A DNA stretch of 14,654 nt. It comes from Bacteroidales bacterium (GTDB lineage: Bacteria > Bacteroidota > Bacteroidia > Bacteroidales > UBA7960). The stretch spans positions 1 through 14,654 of the forward strand of contig SKNE01000221.1 of NCBI GenBank assembly GCA_007120675.1. The letters are read 5' to 3'. Below the pieces are notes generated by a model, which saw only the letters and a list, made by a program, of their open reading frames with translations, was not told where the DNA came from and did no database searches. The position numbers and the translations under genes are program-made. This document shows, piece after piece, positions 1 through 7,177 of this stretch (position 1 is its first letter; each line of letters opens with the position of its first letter).

Positions 1-1
1 C

Positions 2-856
2 ATCAAGTTCATCAGGGACAGTGGGGTCAGGGAGCAGCTCATTGGCAGCAAGGCTGGCAGCCAGGTGGTCATGGATGTTCTGAAAGCGGTTGAGTCGGAG
101 TCTGAAGCTGCCGGGATGCTGGGACTGAAAAAAGAGGAGTTATCTGACTACGGGCCCCTGTTCCGGTTTACCGTTGACAGCATCAGCCGGCTAGAACCTG
201 CAGAGATGGATGAGGAGCTCTTCAGTAAGGTAGCCCGGGATCAGGAGATCAACACGGAAGAGGACTTCAGGGAGTTCGTGCGTAAACAGGTCAGCCAGCA
301 GTACCAGGTGGATGCAGATAAACACTTCAAGAACGTGGTGAGGGAGAAGCTCCTTGAAACCACCAATGTGAATCTGCCTGAGACCTTCCTCAAAAAGTGG
401 CTGGTTGATAACAACAAGGAAGAGCTTACCCCTGAGAAAGTGGAGGCCGAATTTGACCAGTTTGCCGACTCCTTCCGCTGGCAGCTGCTGGAGAGCCATC
501 TAACGAAAAAGTACGGTATAGAGGTAAACCCCGGGGAGGTAAATACCCACCTGGAAGACTACGTGAAGGCACAGCTTAAGCAATATGGCCAGGATGAGGT
601 GCCACAGGAGATGCTTGACCAGTATGTGAAGAACATTGCCTCCAAGGAGGAGGAGGTTAAGAAGGTATATGACCAGCTTTACGACCAGAAGCTCCTGGAT
701 TTGTTTAAAGAGAAATTTACCCTGAAGGAGCAGACGATCTCCTATGATGACTTCGCCCTGCTTGTCAGCGAAAAATACAAGAAGTATACTGAGCCCGGAG
801 CTGGCGCCACACAGGATGGCGAAGCGGAAGAGGGCCAGGAAAAACAGAAACAATAA
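2..856 (+). CDS. tig: Trigger factor, C-terminal part (5' end outside window)
   Basis: Ribosome-associated chaperone and peptidyl-prolyl isomerase that shields nascent chains in the cytoplasm. The frame is open from base 2, so the gene starts before the window. 284 residues remain, against roughly 430-450 for the family, so the N-terminal ribosome-binding domain is missing. The first ~50 residues look like the end of the FKBP-type isomerase domain. The rest is the long helical, charged C-terminal chaperone domain, with the family-like segment FTVDSISRLEPAEMDEELF and a later LPETFLKKWL. The tail is acidic and low in complexity (Ala, Gly, Glu, Gln, Lys). clpP starts 12 bases downstream, the common tig-clpP-clpX order, which supports the call. 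Later internal GTG and ATG codons at 65 and 71 are not the true start. The call rests on recognised sequence and context. Confidence 0.93.
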   Translation: MKFIRDSGVREQLIGSKAGSQVVMDVLKAVESESEAAGMLGLKKEELSDYGPLFRFTVDSISRLEPAEMDEELFSKVARDQEINTEEDFREFVRKQVSQQYQVDADKHFKNVVREKLLETTNVNLPETFLKKWLVDNNKEELTPEKVEAEFDQFADSFRWQLLESHLTKKYGIEVNPGEVNTHLEDYVKAQLKQYGQDEVPQEMLDQYVKNIASKEEEVKKVYDQLYDQKLLDLFKEKFTLKEQTISYDDFALLVSEKYKKYTEPGAGATQDGEAEEGQEKQKQ

Positions 857-868
857 AGCCCCTGAACA

Positions 869-1549
869 ATGGATGATTTTCACAAGTATGCCACCAAACA
901 CCGTGGCATCAGCAGCATGACCATGCACGACTATACGTCGGTTTACGGCAATTATATCAGTCCCACCATCATCGAGGAGCGTCAGTTGAATATCGCCACC
1001 ATGGACGTTTTCAGCCGCCTGATGATGGACAGGATTATTTTCCTGGGTGTGCCCATCAACGACTATGTGGCCAACATTATCCAGGCGCAGCTTTTGTACA
1101 TGGAGTCGGTGGATCCCAAGAAGGACATCCAGATCTACCTGAACACTCCCGGTGGTTCAGTGTATGCCGGACTGGGTATTTACGACACCATGCAGTACAT
1201 CGCTCCCGATGTGGCCACCATATGCACCGGCATGGCTGCATCCATGGGTGCCGTTCTTTTGAGCGCCGGCCAGGCTGGCAAGCGTACCGCCCTGCAGCAT
1301 AGCCGCATCCTGATACACCAGCCCATGGGCGGAGCCGAAGGGCAGGCGTCTGACATAGAGATTACGGCCCGCGAGATACAGAAGATCAAGAAAGAGCTGT
1401 ACCAGATCATCGCCAGGCACTCAAACCAGTCGTACGAAAAAATATGGCAGGATGCTGACCGTGACTACTGGATGACCTCCCAGGAGGCCAAGGACTATGG
1501 TATGATTGATGAGGTGTTGGCATCCAACAAAAAGCAGGCAGATAAATAA
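869..1549 (+). CDS. clpP: ATP-dependent Clp protease, proteolytic subunit ClpP
   Basis: Serine peptidase that forms the tetradecameric barrel degrading proteins fed by ClpX or another Clp ATPase in the cytoplasm. The 226-residue product has the full triad: Ser125 in GMAASMGA, His150 in HQPMGG and Asp199 in DRDYW. Their spacing (25 and 49) equals that of E. coli ClpP. The oxyanion-loop segment LNTPGGSVYAG is at 91-101. The N terminus is about 14 residues longer than the E. coli precursor and is probably a cleaved propeptide; its sequence does not resemble the E. coli one. The start at 869 lies 12 bases after the trigger factor stop. Met17 and Met19 are possible alternative starts. clpX begins 32 bases after the stop, so one operon is likely. 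I see no separate promoter in either short gap. Confidence 0.97.
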   Translation: MDDFHKYATKHRGISSMTMHDYTSVYGNYISPTIIEERQLNIATMDVFSRLMMDRIIFLGVPINDYVANIIQAQLLYMESVDPKKDIQIYLNTPGGSVYAGLGIYDTMQYIAPDVATICTGMAASMGAVLLSAGQAGKRTALQHSRILIHQPMGGAEGQASDIEITAREIQKIKKELYQIIARHSNQSYEKIWQDADRDYWMTSQEAKDYGMIDEVLASNKKQADK

Positions 1550-1581
1550 GTCCCTGAACCCTATCAATACCTGGTAACAAC

Positions 1582-2826
1582 ATGGCTAAACAGAGTAAAA
1601 AATGCGCCTTTTGTGGTCGTTTGCCCGATGATGTGGATATGCTGATATCGGGCATAGACGCCCATATATGCGAGCGCTGTGTGGATCAGGCCAAAACCAT
1701 CGTGGAGGAGGAGAAGGCCCTGGAAGAAAAGAAGAAGATCCCCTCATTTCGCCTGTTTAAGCCTGCGGAGATCAAGAAGCACCTGGATCAGTACGTGATC
1801 GGACAGGAAGAGGCCAAAAAGGTGCTGTCCGTGGCCGTTTACAACCACTACAAACGGATCAACTATGCTCACCCCAAGTCGGGTGAGGCGGACGGGGTCG
1901 AGCTGGAGAAGTCGAACATTGTGATGGTTGGGGAAACGGGAACGGGGAAAACCCTCATGGCACGCACCATTGCACGAAAGATGCAGGTACCCTTCTGCAT
2001 TGCCGATGCCACCGTATTGACGGAAGCTGGTTATGTGGGTGAGGATGTGGAGAGCGTTCTCGTGCGCTTGCTGCAGGTGGCTGACTACAACGTGGCAGCG
2101 GCTGAACGGGGCATTGTTTTCATCGACGAGCTGGATAAGATCGCACGCAAGAGTGATAATCCCTCCATCACCCGCGATGTTTCAGGTGAGGGGGTGCAGC
2201 AGGCCCTGCTCAAACTGCTTGAGGGTGCGGTGGTGAATGTACCCCCCCAGGGCGGCCGCAAGCATCCAGAACAAAAGATGATACAGGTCAACACCCAAAA
2301 CATCCTTTTCATTTGCGGCGGCGCCTTTGATGGCATTGAAAAAAGGATCATGTCGCGGCTTCAGACCAATGTCATCGGTTATGGCTCCAGCGCCAGGGAA
2401 GAGATCGACCGCGATAATGTATTGCAATATGTAGCCCCGCAGGACCTGAAAAGTTATGGCCTGATCCCTGAACTGGTGGGTCGCATCCCGGTGATATCTT
2501 ATTTGAATCCCTTGGACAGCAAGGCCTTGCGACAAATCCTCACAGAGCCAAAAAATGCCCTGGTCAAGCAGTATGTGAAGCTGTTCGAAATGGACAACAA
2601 GCGTTTGCTGATGGACGATTCGGTGCTGGACTACATTGTGGAGAAAGCCGTTGAATTCAAACTGGGAGCCAGGGGACTGCGTTCAATCTGCGAAATCATC
2701 ATGCTGGACGCAATGTACGATATCCCCGGTTCAGATGATCCTTCCGATACCTTCCACCTGACACTTGACTATGCAAGGGAGCGGATAGAAAAAACCAAAA
2801 AGGGCCGGCTGCGGGCCGCCTCCTGA
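1582..2826 (+). CDS. clpX: ATP-dependent Clp protease, ATP-binding subunit ClpX
   Basis: Hexameric AAA+ unfoldase that recognises tagged substrates and threads them into ClpP. The 414-residue protein has the N-terminal zinc-binding domain with Cys8, Cys11, Cys30 and Cys33. Walker A is GETGTGKT at 117-124, with Glu where many ClpX have Pro; this position varies in Bacteroidetes. The pore loop GYVGED is at 150-155, Walker B IVFIDELDK runs at about 178-186 (Asp182, Glu183), the RKH loop is at 226-228, and a sensor-2-type segment GARGLRS lies near the C terminus. The ClpP-docking loop reads IGY at 265-267 instead of the classical IGF, a conservative change expected to keep the hydrophobic anchor. 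The length is typical. Its position directly behind clpP supports the assignment. Confidence 0.97.
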   Translation: MAKQSKKCAFCGRLPDDVDMLISGIDAHICERCVDQAKTIVEEEKALEEKKKIPSFRLFKPAEIKKHLDQYVIGQEEAKKVLSVAVYNHYKRINYAHPKSGEADGVELEKSNIVMVGETGTGKTLMARTIARKMQVPFCIADATVLTEAGYVGEDVESVLVRLLQVADYNVAAAERGIVFIDELDKIARKSDNPSITRDVSGEGVQQALLKLLEGAVVNVPPQGGRKHPEQKMIQVNTQNILFICGGAFDGIEKRIMSRLQTNVIGYGSSAREEIDRDNVLQYVAPQDLKSYGLIPELVGRIPVISYLNPLDSKALRQILTEPKNALVKQYVKLFEMDNKRLLMDDSVLDYIVEKAVEFKLGARGLRSICEIIMLDAMYDIPGSDDPSDTFHLTLDYARERIEKTKKGRLRAAS

Positions 2827-2902
2827 TAACAAGTGCCTTTCTGAAATTTTTCGTATATTAAAGCGTTCTGGGTATAAAAAGGGAACAGAACCTGAACGTC
2901 CC

Positions 2903-3514
2903 ATGGCGCCATTCAATCACTTGTACGCCTTGCTTTTTCTTGTGACATGGGTTGCAGCGGCACCGCCCTCCTCCCATGCTCAGTCCGCCTTACCCGTGGA
3001 GGCCCCCACCATGGCCGCAAGGGTCACAGACGGGGATACCCTGTTTTTTGCCGAGCTGGAAGGGGTGGAAGTCCGCGCAAGGCGTGAATTCAACAATCGC
3101 TGGCAGGAGTACCGCTACGACCGGCTGGTGCGTAATGTGCGGCGTGTGTATCCCTATGCCCAGCTGGCAGGCATCATGTTCAGGGAGTATAGCGAGCGGT
3201 TGATGGAGCTGGAAACTGAGAGGGAGCGCCGCGAATACATCAGCATGGTGGAGGAGGAGCTCAGGAAACAGTTTGAAGATGAGCTCAGGCGGCTTACTTT
3301 TTCCCAGGGTATCATCCTGATCAAGCTCATTGACAGGGAGACACAGCACACCTCGTACCAGATCCTGAGGGAGTTCCGGGGTGTATTCTCAGCGGTTTTC
3401 TGGCAGTCGCTGGGTCGCCTGTTTGGTTACAACCTGAAGACCGGCTATGATCCAAAGGGGGAAGATCAGCAGATAGAAGAGGTCGTGCAGTTGATTGAGA
3501 GGGGACTGTTATGA
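2903..3514 (+). CDS. DUF4294 family exported protein
   Basis: Protein of unknown function that resembles DUF4294, a family I know from Bacteroidetes. The 203-residue product opens with a hydrophobic signal peptide (about residues 7-20) and a likely cleavage site after Ala26 in SSHAQ, so it should be exported. The mature part starts with a VTDGDTLFFAELEGVEV segment (41-57) and a family-like core RLVRNVRRVYPYAQLAG (74-90). A charged Glu/Arg-rich helical stretch at about 93-130 could form a coiled coil. It ends with a conserved-looking part containing FSQGIILIKLIDR and a QSLGRLFGYNLK segment. The start at 2903 gives the signal peptide. It lies 76 bases after clpX on the same strand; I found no good TAnnTTTG element in the gap, so read-through from clpX is possible. 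No enzymatic motif is visible. Confidence 0.85.
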   Translation: MAPFNHLYALLFLVTWVAAAPPSSHAQSALPVEAPTMAARVTDGDTLFFAELEGVEVRARREFNNRWQEYRYDRLVRNVRRVYPYAQLAGIMFREYSERLMELETERERREYISMVEEELRKQFEDELRRLTFSQGIILIKLIDRETQHTSYQILREFRGVFSAVFWQSLGRLFGYNLKTGYDPKGEDQQIEEVVQLIERGLL

Positions 3515-3546
3515 AGGGGGGACGGCCTTACAGGGGAGGTCTGTTC

Positions 3547-3575
3547 ACCCGGTTAGATCAGCTGACCCGGGTTTT
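3547..3575 (+). terminator. Candidate intrinsic terminator between convergent genes
   Basis: The arms ACCCGG (3547-3552) and CCGGGT (3567-3572) can form a 6-bp GC-rich stem with a 14-base loop, followed by four T residues (3572-3575). It lies 33 bases after the DUF4294 stop and just before the 3' end of the opposite-strand sugar transferase, where a terminator is expected. The long loop and short T run make this tentative. Confidence 0.35.
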
Positions 3576-3589
3576 GCGAACCGGTGGCG

Positions 3590-5014
3590 TTATTTTCCCC
3601 TTCCCTGCACAATGATCAGTGCGGTGTAGATCAAAATCTTAAAGTCGACGGCCAGGGACATATTCTCCAGGTACAGCAGGTCATATTTCAGCCGCTCAAT
3701 CATCTCATCCACGTTCTCTGCATACCCATACTTTACCTGTCCCCAGCTGGTTACCCCTGGCTTGATTTTCTGCAGCAGCTTGTATTCCGGTGCTTTCTCG
3801 ACGATCTGGTCGATGTAGAACTGCCGTTCCGGCCGGGGACCCACGAGCGACATATAACCGCGCAATACGTTATAGAACTGGGGAATCTCATCCAGCCGGA
3901 CCTTGCGCATAAACCGGCCGAAGGGTGTGATGCGGGGATCATCCTCGCAGGACAGCTGGGGCCCGTCTTTTTCGGCATCTACGTACATGGACCTGAATTT
4001 GTGCATGGTGAAGGGTTTGCCATGACGTCCTATGCGCTCATGCTTGTAAAATACCGGTCCCTTTGAGCTGAGCTTTACGATGATGGCTGTGATGAGAAAT
4101 ACGGGGGATAAGAGGATGAGGCAGAGAACGGAAACCACCACATCGATGAAACGCTTGATGGATTGCTGCCAGGCAGGCAAAAGGCCGGATTGTATCTGTA
4201 TCAGCGGTGTGCCAAAGATGGAAGTCATCTTCACGCTGCCCAATACGATATCATGCATCTCGGGGATGATCTTCACGATCACATCCTTTGAATAAAGGTC
4301 GGTGAGAATCCGGCTGATCTTTTTGTGCTCACGCGACTCCATGGCGATGATGGCCTCCTCCACCTGGTGCTTCTCAACAATGTCGCGTATCTGATCAAAG
4401 CTTCCCAGCCTGTCCAGGTATTTTTCCATGGGGTAGTGCTCATGCTCGCTCACATTGACAAAGCCAATGAGCCTGTTGCCGGCTGACTTCTTCTGTGTGT
4501 TCAGCTCATGGGTGATTTCCATGGCCCTTTTTTGGCCGCCCACGATGATTGTGTTGAAGCCGATGATCCTGTTGTGGATCTTTTTGGATATGCGGGTGGA
4601 GAGGATAAAGCGGACAGTGGCAGTGAGCGATACATGCAGTGCAAAAAGCAGGAGCAGTGACTGGTAATAGCCTTTGCTGGCGGTGACGGCCTGGTCGAGC
4701 AGGATGACAAAGAAAATGACCAGCACACCGATGACACTGATCATCAGGGTTTGACCAAACTGGCCCAGCCGTGATTGCCGGAAGATGTTTTTGTATGCCC
4801 CGCTCAGGTAGTAGAGCAATAGCCAGAAAAAGGGGATGATCACCAGGCCGAAGACCAGGTTCTCTTCAATGAAGACCAGATCCTTGATTTTGCTGAAAGC
4901 AAAACCGTTATTGGCCGTCAGAATGTGGATGAAGAGGAACCAGGCCATGGACGCGGCCAGGTAGTCGAAGGCTATGAATCGGATGAGATGTGACCTTTGT
5001 AAGCCTTTGTCCAT
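3590..5014 (-). CDS. Polyprenyl glycosylphosphotransferase (initiating sugar-1-phosphate transferase, WbaP/WcaJ type)
   Basis: Membrane enzyme expected to transfer a sugar-1-phosphate from a nucleotide sugar to undecaprenyl phosphate, the first step of a capsule, O-antigen or exopolysaccharide unit. The 474-residue protein has four or five hydrophobic segments at the N terminus (roughly 10-140), then a soluble domain (about 150-260) of the CoA-binding-like type seen in this family. The C-terminal bacterial sugar transferase domain starts at about 285 with KRFIDVVVSVLCLILLSPVF, which contains the re-entrant membrane helix. Catalytic-domain motifs are KFRSM (339-343), the Asp-Glu pair in RLDEIPQF (Asp375, Glu376), MSLVGPRPER (388-397) and KPGVTSWGQV (418-427). 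The start at 5014 leaves a basic N terminus before the first helix. The sugar specificity cannot be read from sequence. The gene converges on the DUF4294 gene and lies 194 bases from the dehydrogenase upstream. Confidence 0.93.
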   Translation of the reverse strand: MDKGLQRSHLIRFIAFDYLAASMAWFLFIHILTANNGFAFSKIKDLVFIEENLVFGLVIIPFFWLLLYYLSGAYKNIFRQSRLGQFGQTLMISVIGVLVIFFVILLDQAVTASKGYYQSLLLLFALHVSLTATVRFILSTRISKKIHNRIIGFNTIIVGGQKRAMEITHELNTQKKSAGNRLIGFVNVSEHEHYPMEKYLDRLGSFDQIRDIVEKHQVEEAIIAMESREHKKISRILTDLYSKDVIVKIIPEMHDIVLGSVKMTSIFGTPLIQIQSGLLPAWQQSIKRFIDVVVSVLCLILLSPVFLITAIIVKLSSKGPVFYKHERIGRHGKPFTMHKFRSMYVDAEKDGPQLSCEDDPRITPFGRFMRKVRLDEIPQFYNVLRGYMSLVGPRPERQFYIDQIVEKAPEYKLLQKIKPGVTSWGQVKYGYAENVDEMIERLKYDLLYLENMSLAVDFKILIYTALIIVQGRGK

Positions 5015-5208
5015 ATGTGCGGCTTTAATTGTTGGCTGAAAAACGTCTAAAAGCCTTATTATAAAAGGCCAGGGGTGTTGTCACAACAATAAAGAAAGCG
5101 GGATTTACAGGTAGATAACGTTGCCTGGTTTTACATATTGTATCATCGGGCGGACAATCTCATCGACTGGAAATGGCCAAAAAATCTTTTTCTGCCGGGC
5201 CTGTGGTA

Positions 5209-6198
5209 TCACAGCAGCTGCTGCACCTGGTCTTCAATTTTCTCCATTATCTGGTAGGCCAGATCCAGCGAGGCATAGCCATCATTGATGGTAACCAGCG
5301 GCTCCGTGTTATCCACGATGCTGTCAAAAAATGTTTCCAGCTCGGTCTGTATGGCATTGATGGGCTTGATCTCAGGCTTTTCCACCCAGATCTGTTTCTG
5401 GTTCCTTTCGGGACCCAGGTCAATGACCATGGCCAGGGGGTCGGCACTGGCCACCAGGTCCTTCATGCGAATGATTTGCGTTTCTTTTGACAGGAAGTCC
5501 ACTGCAATATAGCCTTCGTGCTGGAAAAAACGTGTCTTCCGCATGTTCTTCATGGACAGGCGGCTGGCGGTAAGGTTGGCCACACAACCGTTATTGAATT
5601 CAATCCGCGCATTGGCAATATCCGGGGTTTCGGACACCACTGACACCCCGCTGGCGGATATTTTTCTGACGCTGGAATGGACCACGTTGAGGATAATGTC
5701 TATGTCATGTATCATCAGATCGAGGATCACCGGTACGTCAGTCCCCCTGGCATTGAATTGTCCCAGGCGATGGGCTTCAATGAAAAGGGGGTTGTTGAGG
5801 TAAGGCTTGGCGGCAATGAAAGCCGGATTAAAACGCTCCACGTGCCCTACCTGCACCTTTACGTTGGCTTCGTCGGCCAGGTCCATCAGTTTCCGGGCTT
5901 CATAGAGTGTGGTGGTGAGTGGTTTTTCGATGAAAACATGCCTTGAATGCTTCAGGGCCTTTGAAGCGCAGTCGTAATGTGACACAGTGGGGGTTACGAT
6001 ATCGACTATTTCCGAAGCCCTGATCAGGGCATCATCCGATTCGAAGCGGTGAATGCCCAGTGACTGTGAGACAGCTTTTGCCCTCTCCTGATCAGGGTCA
6101 TAAAACCCTGTCAGCTCAAAACGATCACTGGCCAATATGCATTTCAGGTGGATTTTTCCCAGGTGTCCTGCACCCAGTACGCCAATTTTTTTCGTCAT
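5209..6198 (-). CDS. Gfo/Idh/MocA family oxidoreductase, probable nucleotide-sugar dehydrogenase
   Basis: NAD(P)-dependent dehydrogenase of the glucose-fructose oxidoreductase family, cytoplasmic, 329 residues. The Rossmann fold opens with KKIGVLGAGHLGKIH, so the GxGxxG motif is Gly9-Gly11-Gly14. The family lysine is in FIEKPLTT (Glu91-Lys92-Pro93), and the substrate-domain segment LDLMIHDIDIIL (159-170) carries the usual His-Asp pair. The region from VGHVERFNPAF through the GTDVPVILDLM stretch resembles members that oxidise UDP-N-acetylglucosamine-type sugars, including lipid A-related 3-dehydrogenases. I give that substrate only as a possibility. The initiating sugar transferase lies downstream on the same strand, which fits a role in surface glycan precursor synthesis. 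A good -7 promoter element lies 40 bases before the ATG, back to back with pcm. The start fits, with only two residues before the fold begins. Confidence 0.9.
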   Translation of the reverse strand: MTKKIGVLGAGHLGKIHLKCILASDRFELTGFYDPDQERAKAVSQSLGIHRFESDDALIRASEIVDIVTPTVSHYDCASKALKHSRHVFIEKPLTTTLYEARKLMDLADEANVKVQVGHVERFNPAFIAAKPYLNNPLFIEAHRLGQFNARGTDVPVILDLMIHDIDIILNVVHSSVRKISASGVSVVSETPDIANARIEFNNGCVANLTASRLSMKNMRKTRFFQHEGYIAVDFLSKETQIIRMKDLVASADPLAMVIDLGPERNQKQIWVEKPEIKPINAIQTELETFFDSIVDNTEPLVTINDGYASLDLAYQIMEKIEDQVQQLL

Positions 6199-6237
6199 GC
6201 TCCCGGTAACATTTGTTCCTAAATTTGATTCGTTTCA

Positions 6238-6245
6238 CAAAAGTA
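6238..6245 (-). promoter_or_regulatory. Bacteroidetes-type -7 element for the Gfo/Idh/MocA gene
   Basis: On the minus strand these bases read TACTTTTG, an exact match to the Bacteroidetes sigma-ABfr -7 consensus TAnnTTTG. The element lies about 40 bases before the ATG at 6198, a plausible leader length. I see no convincing -33 TTG-type element at the expected distance, so the call rests on the -7 box and position. Confidence 0.45.
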
Positions 6246-6271
6246 TGGTTTTTTATGCTGTCGTAAATGTT

Positions 6272-6279
6272 TATTTTCG
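6272..6279 (+). promoter_or_regulatory. Candidate -7 element for pcm
   Basis: TATTTTCG matches TAnnTTTG at all but one position. It lies 23 bases before the ATG at 6303 but downstream of the in-frame ATG at 6267. If real, it excludes the longer pcm start. The mismatch and lack of a clear -33 element keep confidence low. Confidence 0.3.
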
Positions 6280-6302
6280 CAGTACCAAAATGGGGGCATC
6301 TG

Positions 6303-6956
6303 ATGGCAGAGATGAAGGATACATACCGTCACAAAGGGCTTAGAAAGAAACTGGTAGATGAAGTTCGTGCCAAGGGGATACACGACGAGGAGGTCTTGCT
6401 GGCACTGGACAGTGTGCCAAGGCATTTCTTCCTTGACTCCTCCTTTGTAGAGATTGCCTACCAGGATAAGCCTTTTCCCATCGGATCGGGTCAGACCATC
6501 AGCCAGCCCTACACCGTGGCCTACCAGACCTCCCTGCTGCAGGTGGAGAAGGGGATGAAGGTGCTTGAGATTGGCACGGGCAGCGGTTACCAGGCATGTA
6601 TCCTGGAAAAATTGGGCGCCCGCGTGTTCAGCATTGAAAGGCATCACAGCCTTTACCTGAAGACCAAGGAACTGCTTAAGGCGATGGGATACAGGGTCAG
6701 GCTGTTTTATGGCGACGGCTACAAAGGCCTCCCTGCCTTCGCCCCTTTTGACCGTGTGCTGGTGACGGCTGCAGCGCCTTATGTTCCACCGGCACTGCTG
6801 GAACAGTTAAAGCCAGGGGGAAAGATGGTCCTCCCCGTGGGTGCCGGCGATACCCAGGTCATGAAGCGCATCACCAAGCTGGATGAGCAAAACAGCAGTG
6901 AAGAGCGCTTCGGTTACTTCCGTTTTGTCCCGATGCTGGGCAATAAAGCCCGTTAG
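6303..6956 (+). CDS. pcm: Protein-L-isoaspartate O-methyltransferase
   Basis: Repairs age-damaged proteins by S-adenosylmethionine-dependent methylation of L-isoaspartyl residues. Translated from 6303 the product is 217 residues, normal for the family. Signature segments are VPRHFFLD (39-45 region), GSGQTISQPYTVA (61-73), the SAM-binding VLEIGTGSGYQA (87-98), an acidic strand end SIERH (110-114) and GDGYKGLPAFAPFDRVLVTAAAP (137-159). The frame extends to an ATG at 6267. I prefer 6303 because family members start close to the DTYRHKGLRKKLV segment, and because a promoter-like TATTTTCG lies between the two ATGs; Met4 (6312) is also possible. The gene is divergent from the dehydrogenase and converges on the ABC permease across a repeat-rich gap. 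Confidence 0.94.
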   Translation: MAEMKDTYRHKGLRKKLVDEVRAKGIHDEEVLLALDSVPRHFFLDSSFVEIAYQDKPFPIGSGQTISQPYTVAYQTSLLQVEKGMKVLEIGTGSGYQACILEKLGARVFSIERHHSLYLKTKELLKAMGYRVRLFYGDGYKGLPAFAPFDRVLVTAAAPYVPPALLEQLKPGGKMVLPVGAGDTQVMKRITKLDEQNSSEERFGYFRFVPMLGNKAR

Positions 6957-6984
6957 AAGGGGGGTGTTCTGTAAGAAACTGGTT

Positions 6985-7122
6985 CCGCCGCAGGCCTTGC
7001 CCGCCGGCGTTGGTCCTGTCCGCCGCAGGGCCCTTCCCGCCGCCACAGTCCTTGCCCGCCGCCGTTGGCCCTTCCCGCCGCCACAGTCCTTGCCCGCCGG
7101 CGTTGGTCTTGCCCGCCGCAGG
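6985..7122. repeat. GC-rich degenerate tandem repeat, period about 38 bp
   Basis: In the 221-base gap between the convergent pcm and permease genes lies an array built on CCGCCGC. Units begin at 6985 (35 bp), 7020 (17 bp, truncated), 7037 (38 bp), 7075 (38 bp) and 7113 (partial). The two full 38-bp units share CCGCCGCCACAGTCCTTGCC at their start and differ at only four positions. Each unit has an internal half-repeat CCCGCCGnCGTTGG. The palindrome CGCCGGCG occurs at 7002-7009 and 7095-7102. The plus strand is strongly C-rich and A-poor. Reading frames cross it, but none looks like a protein. Its role is unknown; it could be a minisatellite or a copy of a dispersed intergenic repeat. Confidence 0.75.
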
Positions 7123-7177
7123 CACTGCCACCCCGGGGCCATGATTCACCGGTGCGCTTTTTCGTCCCCGGCTACCG

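Noticed and set aside
5049..5070. Minus-strand hairpin GCCTT/AAGGC followed by TTTT as a terminator for the dehydrogenase.
   Set aside because: The stem is 5 bp with an AT-rich 7-base loop and only four T residues, too weak to call.
5077..5087. GTTGT-C-ACAAC inverted repeat upstream of the sugar transferase as an operator.
   Set aside because: Five-base arms with a single central base occur often by chance and nothing else marks it as a binding site.
6267..6302. Upstream ATG extending pcm by 12 residues.
   Set aside because: The added residues do not look like a family N terminus, and a promoter-like TATTTTCG lies downstream of that ATG.
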